Assembly: GCA_049964655.1 (NCBI GenBank)
Contig: JBMFXC010000011.1
Location: 1-46,123, forward strand
Length of the DNA: 46,123 bases
Direction of reading: 5' to 3'
Source: JAJZJT01 sp049964655
Lineage (GTDB): Bacteria > Actinomycetota > Acidimicrobiia > Acidimicrobiales > RAAP-2
The stretch's first letter is position 1, and every line of letters starts with the position of its first letter. Position numbers and translations under genes: made by a program. The notes under the pieces were generated by a model, which saw only the letters and a list, made by a program, of their open reading frames with translations, was not told the DNA's origin and searched no databases. Below, one piece after another: positions 27,830-36,314 of this stretch.

Positions 27830-29470
27830 ATGGGGGCAACAGTGACCGAATGGAACTTCGCCGATGTGTGGGAGGCCGTCGCCGACCACCTGGCCGACAC
27901 AGCAGCCCTGACGCACGGGGAGCGCACCGTGACCTGGCGCGAGCTGGACCGCCGGGGCGACGGTCTCGCCCGGTGGCTGCTCGACCAAGGCGTGAAGCGC
28001 CAGGACAAGGTGGCGCTGTACCTGACGAACTGTCCGGAGTATCTCGAGGCGACCTTCGCCGCCTTCAAGATCAGCCTGGTCCCGATCAACACCAACTACC
28101 GCTACGCCGACGCCGAGCTGGCGTACCTGTGGGAGAACGCCGATGCCGTAGCCGTGGTCTTCCACGGGTCCTTCGCCGAGCGGGTCGACCGGGTCCGCCA
28201 CCTGGTCCCCCGGGTGCGAAGCTGGCTGTGGGTCGACGACGGGTCCGGGCCCTGTCCGGAGTGGGCCGTGGCCTACGAGGACGCCGTGGCCACACCGACG
28301 GGCGAGCGGGTCCGGGCACCGTGGGGTCGTGGTGCCGACGACCTCCTCATGCTGTACACCGGTGGCACGACAGGGATGCCCAAGGGGGTCATGTGGCGCC
28401 AGGACGACCTCTTCGCCCGGCTCAACGCCTCGGGGTTCCGACGCTACGACCAAGACACCGGTCTCGCCGACGTGCATGCGCAACTGGAGGGAGGCACGAG
28501 CGGGATGACCCTCCTGCCCGCCTGCCCCCTCATGCACGGCACCGGCTGCTTCACCGCCCTCGAGTGCCTGGCCGAAGGCGGCCGGGTCGTCACGCTGGCC
28601 ACCCGTCAGTTCGACCCGGTCGAGCTCCTCGACACCGTCGAACGCGAGCAGGTCAACGGGGTGGTCATCGTCGGTGACGCCTTCGCCAAGCCCATCCTCG
28701 CCGCCCTCGACGACCACCCCGGTCGGTGGGACCTCGCCAGCCTGGTCGGGATGATCTCCTCGGGGGTCATGTGGAGCGAGGAGACCAAGCAGGGCCTGCT
28801 CAAGCACCATCCTGGCATGCTGCTCATCGACGCCTTCTCCTCCTCGGAGGCCCTCGGCATGGGGACGTCGGTGTCGTCGGGGGCCGACGCCTCGCAGACG
28901 GCGCGCTTCACCCTCGGACCCGAGGTCCGGGTCCTCGATGCCGACGACCGTGACGTCGTGCCCGGCTCGGGCTCCGTGGGCGTGCTGGCCCTCGGGGGCC
29001 GGATCCCGCTCGGGTACTACAAAGACGAGGGCAAGTCGGCGAGCACCTTCCGGGTCATCGACGGTGCCCGGTACTCGGTGCCCGGAGACTTCGCCGAGGT
29101 CGCCGAAGACGGGACGATCCACCTGCTCGGGCGGGGCTCGGTGTGCATCAACACCGGCGGCGAGAAGGTGTACCCGGAAGAGGTCGAAGAGGTGGTCAAG
29201 ACCTTCGACGGCATCGTCGACGCCGTGGCCGTGGGCATCCCCAACGAGCGCTTCGGCGAGGAGGTCGTGGCCGTGGTCGAGCTCGCCCCGGGCGTGCCCC
29301 CCGAACAAGTCGAGCCCCAGGCTGTCATCGACCACGTCAAGGCCCAGCTGGCTTCCTACAAGGCACCCAAGCGGGTCCGTCTGGTCGAGACGATCGGACG
29401 GTCCCCTTCGGGCAAGGTCGACTATGGCCGCCTCCGGCGCGAGGCCACCGCCTGGGCCGGCGTGGAGTGA
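27830..29470 (+). CDS. Acyl-CoA synthetase (FadD-like, AMP-forming)
   Basis: This 546-residue ANL-superfamily ligase activates a carboxylic acid to its CoA thioester. The ATP loop LYTGGTTGMPKGVMW is near 178-192. GYYKDEGKSASTFRV precedes the hinge, and SPSGKVDYGRLRRE carries the catalytic C-terminal lysine. Overall it resembles mycobacterial FadD3/FadD17-type enzymes of sterol and branched-acid catabolism. That resemblance is an impression and no alignment was made. The start is either ATG 27830 or GTG 27842 (VTEWNFADV). It is divergent from an acyl-CoA dehydrogenase and followed 16 bp later by a UbiB-like kinase gene, so it may head that operon. Confidence 0.93.
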   Translation: MGATVTEWNFADVWEAVADHLADTAALTHGERTVTWRELDRRGDGLARWLLDQGVKRQDKVALYLTNCPEYLEATFAAFKISLVPINTNYRYADAELAYLWENADAVAVVFHGSFAERVDRVRHLVPRVRSWLWVDDGSGPCPEWAVAYEDAVATPTGERVRAPWGRGADDLLMLYTGGTTGMPKGVMWRQDDLFARLNASGFRRYDQDTGLADVHAQLEGGTSGMTLLPACPLMHGTGCFTALECLAEGGRVVTLATRQFDPVELLDTVEREQVNGVVIVGDAFAKPILAALDDHPGRWDLASLVGMISSGVMWSEETKQGLLKHHPGMLLIDAFSSSEALGMGTSVSSGADASQTARFTLGPEVRVLDADDRDVVPGSGSVGVLALGGRIPLGYYKDEGKSASTFRVIDGARYSVPGDFAEVAEDGTIHLLGRGSVCINTGGEKVYPEEVEEVVKTFDGIVDAVAVGIPNERFGEEVVAVVELAPGVPPEQVEPQAVIDHVKAQLASYKAPKRVRLVETIGRSPSGKVDYGRLRREATAWAGVE

Positions 29471-29486
29471 CCGGCCCGACCGCCGG

Positions 29487-30893
29487 ATGACCGGCCCGAC
29501 CAACGGGGACGACCTCGAACCGGGGCACGGACCGGTAGCGCACCGGGGCCGGTTGGCCCGCGGAACGGCCGCGCTCCGAGTGGCCGGGCGGCTCGGGGTC
29601 GGTCATGCGGCCGGAGCGGTGCGGACACGTCTCGCCCCTCCCGAGCGTCGCGAAGCCGTCGCTGCCGCCGCCGAGCTCCGCACGGCCCGTCAGGTCTCCG
29701 AAGCACTCGGCGGGATGAAGGGGGCACTGATGAAGCTCGGTCAGATGGCCAGCTTCCTCGACGACGAGCTCCCCGAGGCGTACCGGGTCGCCCTCGCCGA
29801 GCTCCAAGCCGACGCCCCCCCGATGGCCCCGGAGCTGACCGCGTCGGTGGTGGCCGACGCCCTCGGTGACCGGCCGGAGCGGATCTTCGCCTCCTTCGAC
29901 GAGCGGCCGCTTGCCGCCGCGTCGATCGGTCAGGTCCACCGGGCGGTCACGCGGACCGGTCTGGCCGTTGCCGTCAAGGTGCAGTACCCGGGGGTTGCCG
30001 AGGCCATCGAGTCCGACCTCGCCAACACGGCGCTCGTCGCCCGTCTCCTCCCGATGCTCTTCCCCTCCCTCGACGCCACGGTCCTGGCCGAAGAGCTGCG
30101 CGCCCGTCTCGGTGAAGAGCTCGACTACGAGCACGAGGCACGCAACCAACAGCGGTTCGCCGATGCCTACCGCGGCCATCCCTTCATCCACGTCCCCGAG
30201 GTCGTCAGCGAGCTGTCGGGCCCGGGCGTGCTCACCGCCGAGCTGGCCGAGGGAGCGCGCTTCGCCGAGCTCGAGACGTGGTCGCAGCACCAACGCGACC
30301 TTGCCGGAGAGACGCTGTTCCGCTTCGTCTTCCGGGGCATCAACCGCCTCGGCATGTTCAACGGCGACCCTCACCCGGGCAACTACCTGTTCCGACCGGA
30401 CGGACGGATCAGCTTCCTCGACTTCGGCCTGGTGAAGTACTTCACGCCCGACGAGACGGCCGTCTTCAACCGGATGATCGAGACCCTCGTCCTCGCCGGC
30501 GACGGCGAGGCCTACCGTCGGGTGCTCGAGGACGTCGGGCTTCTTCGGCCCACGCCGTCGCTCTCGACCGACGAGGTCGTCGCCTTCTTCGCCCACTTCC
30601 ACCGGCTGGTCCTCGAACGCGGCCCGGTGCACGTCGACCACGCCTATGCCTCCGAGACACTCCGTCGGGTCTTCGACACGACGAGCCCGGTAGCCCGCGC
30701 CGTCGACCTCCCTCCCATGTTCGTGGTGGTCCAGCGCATCAACCTCGGGCTCTACGCCCTCCTGGCTCGCCTGGGGGCGACCGTCGACTGGCGCTCGGTG
30801 GCCGAGGAGCTCTGGCCCATGACCGACGGGCCGCCCTCGACCGCGCTCGGGCGCCAAGAGGCGGCGTGGGCAGCGGGCCGGGCCGGGACCTGA
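29487..30893 (+). CDS. ABC1/UbiB (AarF) atypical kinase family protein
   Basis: This 468-residue protein carries ABC1-family hallmarks: the KxGQ element in LMKLGQMASFLDDELPEAY near 86-104, the Ala-rich nucleotide loop AAASIGQVH, the lysine of VAVKVQYPGV, GDPHPGNYL and LDFGLVK (metal-binding DFG equivalent). These proteins affect quinone or isoprenoid-lipid metabolism and bind the membrane surface. I see no clear TM helix, although a hydrophobic stretch of the UbiB C-terminal type is partly present near 420-440. It lies 16 bp after the acyl-CoA synthetase on the same strand. The ATG at 29487 is preceded only by a weak ribosome site. Confidence 0.9.
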   Translation: MTGPTNGDDLEPGHGPVAHRGRLARGTAALRVAGRLGVGHAAGAVRTRLAPPERREAVAAAAELRTARQVSEALGGMKGALMKLGQMASFLDDELPEAYRVALAELQADAPPMAPELTASVVADALGDRPERIFASFDERPLAAASIGQVHRAVTRTGLAVAVKVQYPGVAEAIESDLANTALVARLLPMLFPSLDATVLAEELRARLGEELDYEHEARNQQRFADAYRGHPFIHVPEVVSELSGPGVLTAELAEGARFAELETWSQHQRDLAGETLFRFVFRGINRLGMFNGDPHPGNYLFRPDGRISFLDFGLVKYFTPDETAVFNRMIETLVLAGDGEAYRRVLEDVGLLRPTPSLSTDEVVAFFAHFHRLVLERGPVHVDHAYASETLRRVFDTTSPVARAVDLPPMFVVVQRINLGLYALLARLGATVDWRSVAEELWPMTDGPPSTALGRQEAAWAAGRAGT

Positions 30894-30954
30894 ACCGGCC
30901 GGTGGTGCCTGCGCCACGTGCCCGCCGGGGCGCCGGTGCAGCAGGTGGTCCGGG

Positions 30955-31698
30955 TCAGACCTTGTTGGCGCCGTGCTCCCGAACGAAGTCGTTGACGGCG
31001 TAGTAGGCGTCGATCGACTCGCCGGCGTCTCCCCAGAAGCCCTCGAGAACGTCGAAAGCCATCGTCCCCTGGCGGATGTAGTGGTTGTTGACGTCGGTGA
31101 TCTCGAGCTCGCCGCGCCCCGACGGTTCGAGGGTGGGGATCACCCGGAACACGTCGGCGTCGTAGCAGTAGATGCCGGTCACGCCGAACGTCGACGGCGG
31201 GTCCGACGGCTTCTCGACGATGCCGCACACCCGCCCGCTCTCGTCGAAGGCGGGCACCCCGAGATGCCGGAGGTGCCGTTCCTCCTCCACCGGCGTGAGG
31301 AGGATCCGCGCACCCGTCGGGTCGGCGCAGAACGCCTCCACCATCGGCCGGATCGATCCCCCGACGATGTTGTCGGCGAGCATGACGAGCACCGGGTCGT
31401 CCCCGACGAACCGCTCGGCCAGGCCGAGCGCTTCGGCGATGCCACCGGGACGCTCCTGGTAGCCGTAGGAGAGGCGGTCGATGCCGAACTCGTGGCCGTT
31501 GCCGAGGAGCCGGAGGAACTCGCCGGCGTGGGTGCCACCGGTCACCACCATGACCTCGGTGATACCGGCGTTGACCAGGGCCTCAATGGCGTAGTTCACC
31601 ATCGGCCGGTCGTAGATGGGCAGGAGGTGCTTGTTGGTGATCCGGGTCAGCGGATGCAGACGCGATCCGGTTCCTCCCGCGAGCAGGACGCCTTTCAT
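30955..31698 (-). CDS. Sugar-1-phosphate nucleotidyltransferase (RmlA-like)
   Basis: This 247-residue protein starts at ATG 31698. Its start motif LLAGGTGSRLHPLTRITNKHLLPIYDRPM (residues 5-33) is characteristic of glucose-1-phosphate thymidylyltransferases. YGYQERPGGIAEALGLAE, MLADNIVGG, VEKPSDPPS and VTGIYCYDADVF follow in order. RmlA proteins are normally near 290 residues. This one ends just after GELEITDVNNHYI and the following helix, so it belongs to the shorter NTP_transferase group found in actinobacteria. It would supply an activated sugar for cell-wall or exopolysaccharide synthesis. It is divergent from an aldo/keto reductase across a gap-containing spacer. Confidence 0.9.
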   Translation of the reverse strand: MKGVLLAGGTGSRLHPLTRITNKHLLPIYDRPMVNYAIEALVNAGITEVMVVTGGTHAGEFLRLLGNGHEFGIDRLSYGYQERPGGIAEALGLAERFVGDDPVLVMLADNIVGGSIRPMVEAFCADPTGARILLTPVEEERHLRHLGVPAFDESGRVCGIVEKPSDPPSTFGVTGIYCYDADVFRVIPTLEPSGRGELEITDVNNHYIRQGTMAFDVLEGFWGDAGESIDAYYAVNDFVREHGANKV

Positions 31699-31734
31699 TC
31701 GGCCGAGCGTAGACGCACCGTGGCCACCACGCCC

Positions 31735-31876
31735 GGGCGCTGGTCGGCACAGCCCNNNNNNNNNNNNNNNNNNNNNNNNNNNNNNNNNNNNNNNNNNNNN
31801 NNNNNNNNNNNNNNNNNNNNNNNNNNNNNNNNNNNNNNNNNNNNNNNNNNNNNNNGGGCGCTGGTCGGCACAGCCC
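31735..31876. repeat. Identical 21-bp sequences flanking an assembly gap
   Basis: A 21-bp sequence starting GGGCGCTGGTCGG ends at 31755, exactly where the N run begins. The same 21 bp start at 31856, exactly where it ends. This fits a collapsed tandem repeat, or two contig ends that overlap and were never merged. The spacer (31699-31996) lies between divergent genes. It also holds CGGCCGG-type short repeats near 31875-31910, but no gene. Confidence 0.85.
31756..31855. other. Assembly gap (100 N)
   Basis: This is the placeholder gap between the two copies of the 21-bp sequence. The true length is unknown and may be zero or negative. Confidence 0.95.
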
Positions 31877-31996
31877 GGCCGGTTGGAACGGGCGCCCGGC
31901 CGGGTAGAACGGCCAGGTAGACAGAGACAGGTAGCACGGAGCACGTGCCCGCCGGCAAGCCTGGCGGGCACGGCGCCGACCAGGAGGAGCGTGCCG

Positions 31997-33037
31997 ATGC
32001 CGACCACCTCACGTCCAACCATCCCCCTCGGGACGACCGGCATGGCCATCACCCGTGTCGGGTTCGGCGCCTGGGCCATCGGAGGCGGAGGGTGGGCCTT
32101 CGCCTGGGGCGACCAGGACGACGAGGCATCGGTGGCGGCCATCCGTCACGCCGTCGAACGCGGCGTGAACTGGGTCGACACTGCCGCCGTCTACGGGCTC
32201 GGCCACTCCGAAGAGGTCGTCGCACGGGCACTCACCGGACTGGCCGAAGCTGACCGGCCCTACGTCTTCACCAAGTGCGGACTGGTCTGGGACGAGACCA
32301 ACCCTCATCGCCCGCCACGGCGGGTGGGCGCGCCGTCCAGCCTCCGTGCCGAAGTGGAAGGCTCGCTGCGCCGCCTCGGGGTCGAGCGCATCGACCTCTA
32401 CCAGATGCACTGGCCCGCCGAGGACGGAACGCCGCTCGAGGCGTACTGGGGAACGCTGTGCGACCTGCGGACCGAGGGCAAGGTCGCCGCCATCGGGCTC
32501 TCCAACCACGACGCCGCCCAGCTCGAGCGGGCCGAGGCCGTCGGCCACGTCGACACGCTCCAGCCCCCGCTCTCGCTCATCGAGCGGAGGGCAGCCGCCG
32601 AGACGATCCCGTGGTGCGCCGCGCACTCGACCGGCGTGATCGTCTACAGCCCCATGCAGTCGGGGCTGCTCACCGGCTCGTTCGACGAGGCCCGGGGCGC
32701 TGCGCTCCCCGACGACGACTGGCGGTCGCGCTCGCCCGACTTCACCGGGGAGGGCTTGCGAGCCAACCTCGCGCTGGCGAGGGCCCTCGAGCCGATCGCC
32801 CGCCGTCACCACACGACACCCGCCGCCGTGGCCGTGGCGTGGACCCTCGCCGTGCCCGGGGTCACCGGCGCCATCGTCGGGGCCCGCTCCCCCGGGCAGG
32901 TCGACGGCTGGGTCGACGCCGACGGGCTCCTCCTCGACGCTGCCGACGTTGCTGAACTGACCGAGGCCGTGGCCGCGACGGGGGCGGGTCGCGGCCCGGT
33001 CGTCCCGCTCGAGACGGCTGCCGAGGCCCCGTCGTGA
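31997..33037 (+). CDS. Aldo/keto reductase family protein
   Basis: This 346-residue NADPH-dependent TIM-barrel reductase has the catalytic tetrad D61 and Y66 (WVDTAAVYGLGHSE), K93 (VFTKCG) and H138 (LYQMHWP). The C-terminal cofactor region contains VTGAIVGARSPGQVDGWV. The subgroup resembles AKR11/AKR12-type sugar or general aldehyde reductases. ATG 31997 is used, but GTG 31991 is in frame and closer to the AGGAGG site at 31982. The stop overlaps the DinB gene (GTGA), so the two are co-translated. The substrate is unknown. Confidence 0.93.
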   Translation: MPTTSRPTIPLGTTGMAITRVGFGAWAIGGGGWAFAWGDQDDEASVAAIRHAVERGVNWVDTAAVYGLGHSEEVVARALTGLAEADRPYVFTKCGLVWDETNPHRPPRRVGAPSSLRAEVEGSLRRLGVERIDLYQMHWPAEDGTPLEAYWGTLCDLRTEGKVAAIGLSNHDAAQLERAEAVGHVDTLQPPLSLIERRAAAETIPWCAAHSTGVIVYSPMQSGLLTGSFDEARGAALPDDDWRSRSPDFTGEGLRANLALARALEPIARRHHTTPAAVAVAWTLAVPGVTGAIVGARSPGQVDGWVDADGLLLDAADVAELTEAVAATGAGRGPVVPLETAAEAPS

Positions 33038-33570
33038 CGACGCCGAGCGCCGGGCTCCTCGTCGACGCCTTCGACCGCGTGGCCGAGGTCGTCGAGGCCA
33101 CCGTCACCGGCCTTGACCGCGCCTCGTTGACGTGGCGGCCCGACGCGGGCGCCAACCCGATCGCCTGGCTGGTCTGGCATCTCACCCGTGTCCAGGACGA
33201 CCACGTGGCCGACGTCGCCGGTGCTCCCCAGGTCTGGATCGCAGAGGGGTTCGTCGGGCGGTTCGGGCTGGCCCTCGAGCCAGGTGACACCGGCTACGGG
33301 CACACCCCGGCCGAGGTGGCCGCGGTCACCGCCGACGCAGAAGGTCTGCTCGCCTACCATCGTGCCGTCCACGCTGCCACCGTTCGCTTCGTCGACGGCC
33401 TCGTGGACGAGGACCTGGATCGCGTCGTCGACGAGCGGTGGGACCCGCCCGTCACCCTCGGGGTCCGGCTGGTCTCGGTCATCGCCGACGACCTGCAGCA
33501 CGCCGGCCAGGCTGCCTACCTGCGGGGTCTTCTCGAGCGCCAGGGAGGGCTCGCCCCGAGCACCCGCTGA
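33034..33570 (+). CDS. DinB-superfamily (mycothiol transferase-type) protein
   Basis: This 178-residue protein is predicted to be a four-helix bundle with the three histidines of the DinB/YfiT metal site: H49 (WLVWHL), H57 (DDHVADV) and H156 (DDLQHAGQAAYLRG). NPIAWLVWHLTRVQDDHVADV is typical of actinobacterial DUF664/DinB members thought to use mycothiol. It starts with GTG 33034 overlapping the aldo/keto reductase stop. The pairing suggests joint handling of a reactive aldehyde or electrophile (inferred). Length is normal for the family. Confidence 0.88.
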   Translation: MTTPSAGLLVDAFDRVAEVVEATVTGLDRASLTWRPDAGANPIAWLVWHLTRVQDDHVADVAGAPQVWIAEGFVGRFGLALEPGDTGYGHTPAEVAAVTADAEGLLAYHRAVHAATVRFVDGLVDEDLDRVVDERWDPPVTLGVRLVSVIADDLQHAGQAAYLRGLLERQGGLAPSTR

Positions 33571-33689
33571 CCTCGGGCACGGGCATACCGAGGGAGCTGG
33601 CGGTGTTGAAAAAGGCGGACCCGGAGGAAGGGTCCAGAAGGAGGTGGCCGGTGGAGTTGACAGATCGGAACCTCATCAGCCGAGGGTGA
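33571..33689 (+). other. Leader-like segment: hairpins, strong ribosome site and a 12-codon micro-ORF
   Basis: After the DinB stop, CCTCGG and CCGAGG can pair (a weak terminator). Then GGACCC (33617-33622) and GGGTCC (33630-33635) form a hairpin with loop GGAGGAA. A near-perfect Shine-Dalgarno AAGGAGG (33638-33644) stands six bases before GTG 33651, which opens a 12-codon frame (VELTDRNLISRG) ending at TGA 33687-33689. No longer gene follows in that frame. It could be a leader peptide or the remnant of a gene start. Confidence 0.35.
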
Positions 33690-33908
33690 GCGACAGCGAG
33701 GACCGGTGCAGCGAGCCGGTCGGGTAGGCCCCTGATCGCCCAAGCGGCACGCAGGGCTCGGCGGGGAGCCGGTGCAGCGGCACGGGGCCCGGAAGCCTCC
33801 ACGGGGTGCAGCGCCCACACGAGCAGTCGCCCCACGCTCGGCGTACACACAGAGCAGCGCCCGACCTCCGGGTGAACCGAGAGGCGGGCGCTGGTTCGCG
33901 TCCGGGCT

Positions 33909-33972
33909 CGGACATCGGCTCGCTCGGACATCGGCTCGCTCGGACATCGGCTCGCTCGGACATCGGCTCGCC
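33909..33972. repeat. 16-bp tandem repeat (CGGACATCGGCTCGCT), four copies
   Basis: Units start at 33909, 33925, 33941 and 33957, the last with one mismatch at its final base. They end 32 bp before the lipase-like lipoprotein start. The rest of the spacer from 33690 holds no gene I can support. Confidence 0.95.
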
Positions 33973-34004
33973 TGACGTCCTCGACCTCGCTACGGTTCAA
34001 CGTC

Positions 34005-35363
34005 ATGGGGCAGGGCCACCGGGGGTTCGCCGGTTCGCAGAGAAGCACGACCTCGTCGGCGTCGGAACGCCGTGGCGGTCTCCCCCGTGGCAGTCGACCA
34101 CCCCACCCCAGGCGGCGACGTGCTCGCCTCCGGGCCACCTGGCCGATCGGCCTGCTCGTGGTGGCCGTCCTGCTCGCCGGGTGCGGTGCCCCCCGACCGG
34201 TGGCCGCCCGGCACCCGATCGGTCCTTCTACTCCCCTCGCGGCAGCCGGGCTGCCCGCCTTCTACGTGCCTCCCGAGCCGTTCCGGCCTCAACCGCCAGG
34301 GGCACTGGTCAGCGAGGAAGCCGTCCCCGCTCCCGGAGGGCTGCCCAGTGGCTCGTCGGTCGTGCGGATCCTCTACCATTCGCTGTCCGACACCGGTACC
34401 GACGTGCTCGTGTCCGGCGTCGTCGTCGTCCCCCCGGGGCCCGCCCCCACCGGCGGGTTCCCCATCGTCACCTGGGCCCACCCCACCACGGGCCTGCCAC
34501 CGACCTGCATGCCGTCCCTCGACGGCGCCGCCCCGATCCCCTACCTCGGATCGTTCCTGCGGGCGGGTGACGTCGTCGCGGCGACCGACTACCAAGGGCT
34601 GCCGCCGGGGGGAGTCGAGCCGTACCTCGTCGGCCAGAGCGAAGCCTACGACGTCCTCGACGCGGCCCGGGCAGCCCGGCAGCTCCTCGGCGGGCGCGCG
34701 TCGAACACGGTGCTGGTGGCCGGGTACTCGCAGGGCGCCCAGGCCGCCTTGGTCGCCGGCCAGGTCGCCCAGCTCTACGCCCCCGAGCTCTACGTACGCG
34801 GCATCGTAGCCATTGCCCCGCCGGCCTCCGTCACCGAGCTCGTCCCCCACCCGCTCGGCACGACGCCCGACGGCGGGCTGGTCTTCGCAGTGATGGCGCT
34901 GGTCGCCTGGGCTGCGGACACGCCGGGGACCTCGCTTGCCACGACCATCCTGCCGGCCGCTCGACAACTGGCCGAGGGCCTCGAGCACGAGTGCGCCGCG
35001 GCCGCTGTCACTGCCTTCGCCGGCCTCGCTCCCGACGCCGTGTTACGCCAGGGGTGGGCCAGGACGCCGGCCGCCCAGGCGCTCGAGGCGGCGAGCACCG
35101 TGGGTAGCGCCCCGGCGTTCGCCCCCATCCTGGTCGTACAGGGCACGGCCGACCACGTCGTCCCGCCGTCCGGCACCACCTCGCTCGTCCGGAGCGAGCT
35201 GTGCCGGGCCCAGCACGACACGGTCACCTACGACCAGGTCCGAGGAGCCGGCCACGGCAGCGTCGTGGCGGCCGCTCGATCCGAGGTCGTCTCGTGGATC
35301 GGCGCCCGGCTCACCGGGGACGCCGAACCTCCCGGCCCTTGCGGCGCTCCACCGCAGCAGTGA
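34005..35363 (+). CDS. Secretory-lipase-like alpha/beta hydrolase, predicted lipoprotein
   Basis: This 452-residue protein has a long Arg-rich N-terminus, then a hydrophobic core and the lipobox LLAGC (C60), so it is probably anchored outside the membrane. The hydrolase domain has VTWAHPTTGLP and DYQGLPPGG. The nucleophile elbow is GYSQGAQ with S242, the acid is in VVQGTADHVVPP, and the His is in RGAGHGS. This pattern fits the LIP secretory lipase family (triacylglycerol lipases of Candida type and actinobacterial relatives). ATG 34005 is the only good start, giving an unusually long n-region of about 46 residues. A 16-bp tandem repeat lies just upstream. Confidence 0.88.
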   Translation: MGQGHRGFAGSQRSTTSSASERRGGLPRGSRPPHPRRRRARLRATWPIGLLVVAVLLAGCGAPRPVAARHPIGPSTPLAAAGLPAFYVPPEPFRPQPPGALVSEEAVPAPGGLPSGSSVVRILYHSLSDTGTDVLVSGVVVVPPGPAPTGGFPIVTWAHPTTGLPPTCMPSLDGAAPIPYLGSFLRAGDVVAATDYQGLPPGGVEPYLVGQSEAYDVLDAARAARQLLGGRASNTVLVAGYSQGAQAALVAGQVAQLYAPELYVRGIVAIAPPASVTELVPHPLGTTPDGGLVFAVMALVAWAADTPGTSLATTILPAARQLAEGLEHECAAAAVTAFAGLAPDAVLRQGWARTPAAQALEAASTVGSAPAFAPILVVQGTADHVVPPSGTTSLVRSELCRAQHDTVTYDQVRGAGHGSVVAAARSEVVSWIGARLTGDAEPPGPCGAPPQQ

Positions 35364-35415
35364 GGCGTCGCCAGGCGGGGACGCCGGGTGCTCCAGGTGC
35401 GTCGGCGAAACGCAC
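35364..35415. terminator. Two hairpins between convergent lipase and ftsX genes
   Basis: GGCGTC (35364-35369) pairs with GACGCC (35380-35385). GTGCGT (35397-35402) pairs with ACGCAC (35410-35415) around a 7-nt loop. One hairpin lies just after each stop codon, fitting one terminator per strand. Confidence 0.65.
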
Positions 35416-35423
35416 TCGTCTGG

Positions 35424-36314
35424 TCAGACCTCGAGGAACCGACGCACGGCAAGGGCCGAGCCCACTGCCCCGACGGCAACGCCGACCACGACCACGAAGA
35501 CGCTCGTGAGGGCGACCTGGCCGATCCCCATCGACATCTGAGCGGCCAGGCTGTTGTGGTTGGCCACGGTCTTGACCGTGTCGAGGCCGAGCCCCCAGTA
35601 GAGGGAGAAGACGGCGAGGACGGCGACCGCGCTCCCGAGGAAGCCCTGCGTCATCCCCTCGGCCATGAAGGGCAGGCGGATGAACCAGTTGGTGGCGCCG
35701 ACCAGCTTCATCACCGACACTTCCCGACGGCGGGCGAAGATGGCCATCCGGATCGTGTTGAGGATGAGGACGGCAGCCGAGAGCAACAGCACCGCGGCGA
35801 TGCTCAGGAACACCCACTGGAGCACGTGGATGACGTTCTCCATGGTGCGGATCTGCGCTTCGGGGTACTGGACACGGTCGACACCCGGGCGACCGGTGAA
35901 CTGCTGCTTGATCGCGCTCGCCTCCGCCGGGTTGTAGAGGACACACCGGTACGACGACGGCATGTCCCCCACGGTGAGGACGGACACCTCTTCGGCCGGG
36001 AGGATGCGCTTTGCCTCGGCGTAGTCGTACGACTGGCTGCGGTGGATGCACGAGCGCACGAACGGGTCGGCGCTCAGCTGGCGGCCGATGGTGGCGCTCT
36101 GGCCGCTCGTGGCGTTCGGTGCCACCCACACGATGGCATCGACGTGCTGCTGCCACTGCACGGTGGCGTTCGAGGTGCCCTGCTTGAGCAGGAGAGCCGA
36201 CCCGACCAGGGCGAGCGACACGGCGACGGTGAGGACGGCCGCCACCGTCATGAGCCGGTTGCGCCACAGGTTGGTGACGGCCTCCTTGGCGACGTAGCTG
36301 CCGGAGAGCGCCAT
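35424..36314 (-). CDS. ftsX: Cell-division protein FtsX
   Basis: This 296-residue protein has one N-terminal membrane helix (about 24-46), an extracytoplasmic domain of about 120 residues, and three further helices toward the C-terminus, the FtsX topology. Cys residues in SCIHR and YRCVLY lie in the outer domain and could form a disulfide, as reported for mycobacterial FtsX. The cytoplasmic coupling loop has ILNTIRMAIFARRREVSVMKLVGATNWFIRLPF, the conserved region contacting FtsE. FtsEX transmits ATP hydrolysis across the membrane to activate a peptidoglycan hydrolase. It overlaps ftsE by ATGA and is the last gene of the minus-strand block. Confidence 0.95.
   Translation of the reverse strand: MALSGSYVAKEAVTNLWRNRLMTVAAVLTVAVSLALVGSALLLKQGTSNATVQWQQHVDAIVWVAPNATSGQSATIGRQLSADPFVRSCIHRSQSYDYAEAKRILPAEEVSVLTVGDMPSSYRCVLYNPAEASAIKQQFTGRPGVDRVQYPEAQIRTMENVIHVLQWVFLSIAAVLLLSAAVLILNTIRMAIFARRREVSVMKLVGATNWFIRLPFMAEGMTQGFLGSAVAVLAVFSLYWGLGLDTVKTVANHNSLAAQMSMGIGQVALTSVFVVVVGVAVGAVGSALAVRRFLEV

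Noticed and set aside
29337..30917. A 526-residue minus-strand frame over the UbiB-like gene, and similar long antisense frames elsewhere (718-2493, 27326-29503)
   Set aside because: These are long only because stop codons are rare at this GC content. None shows family motifs, and each overlaps a gene with well-recognised motifs on the other frame or strand.
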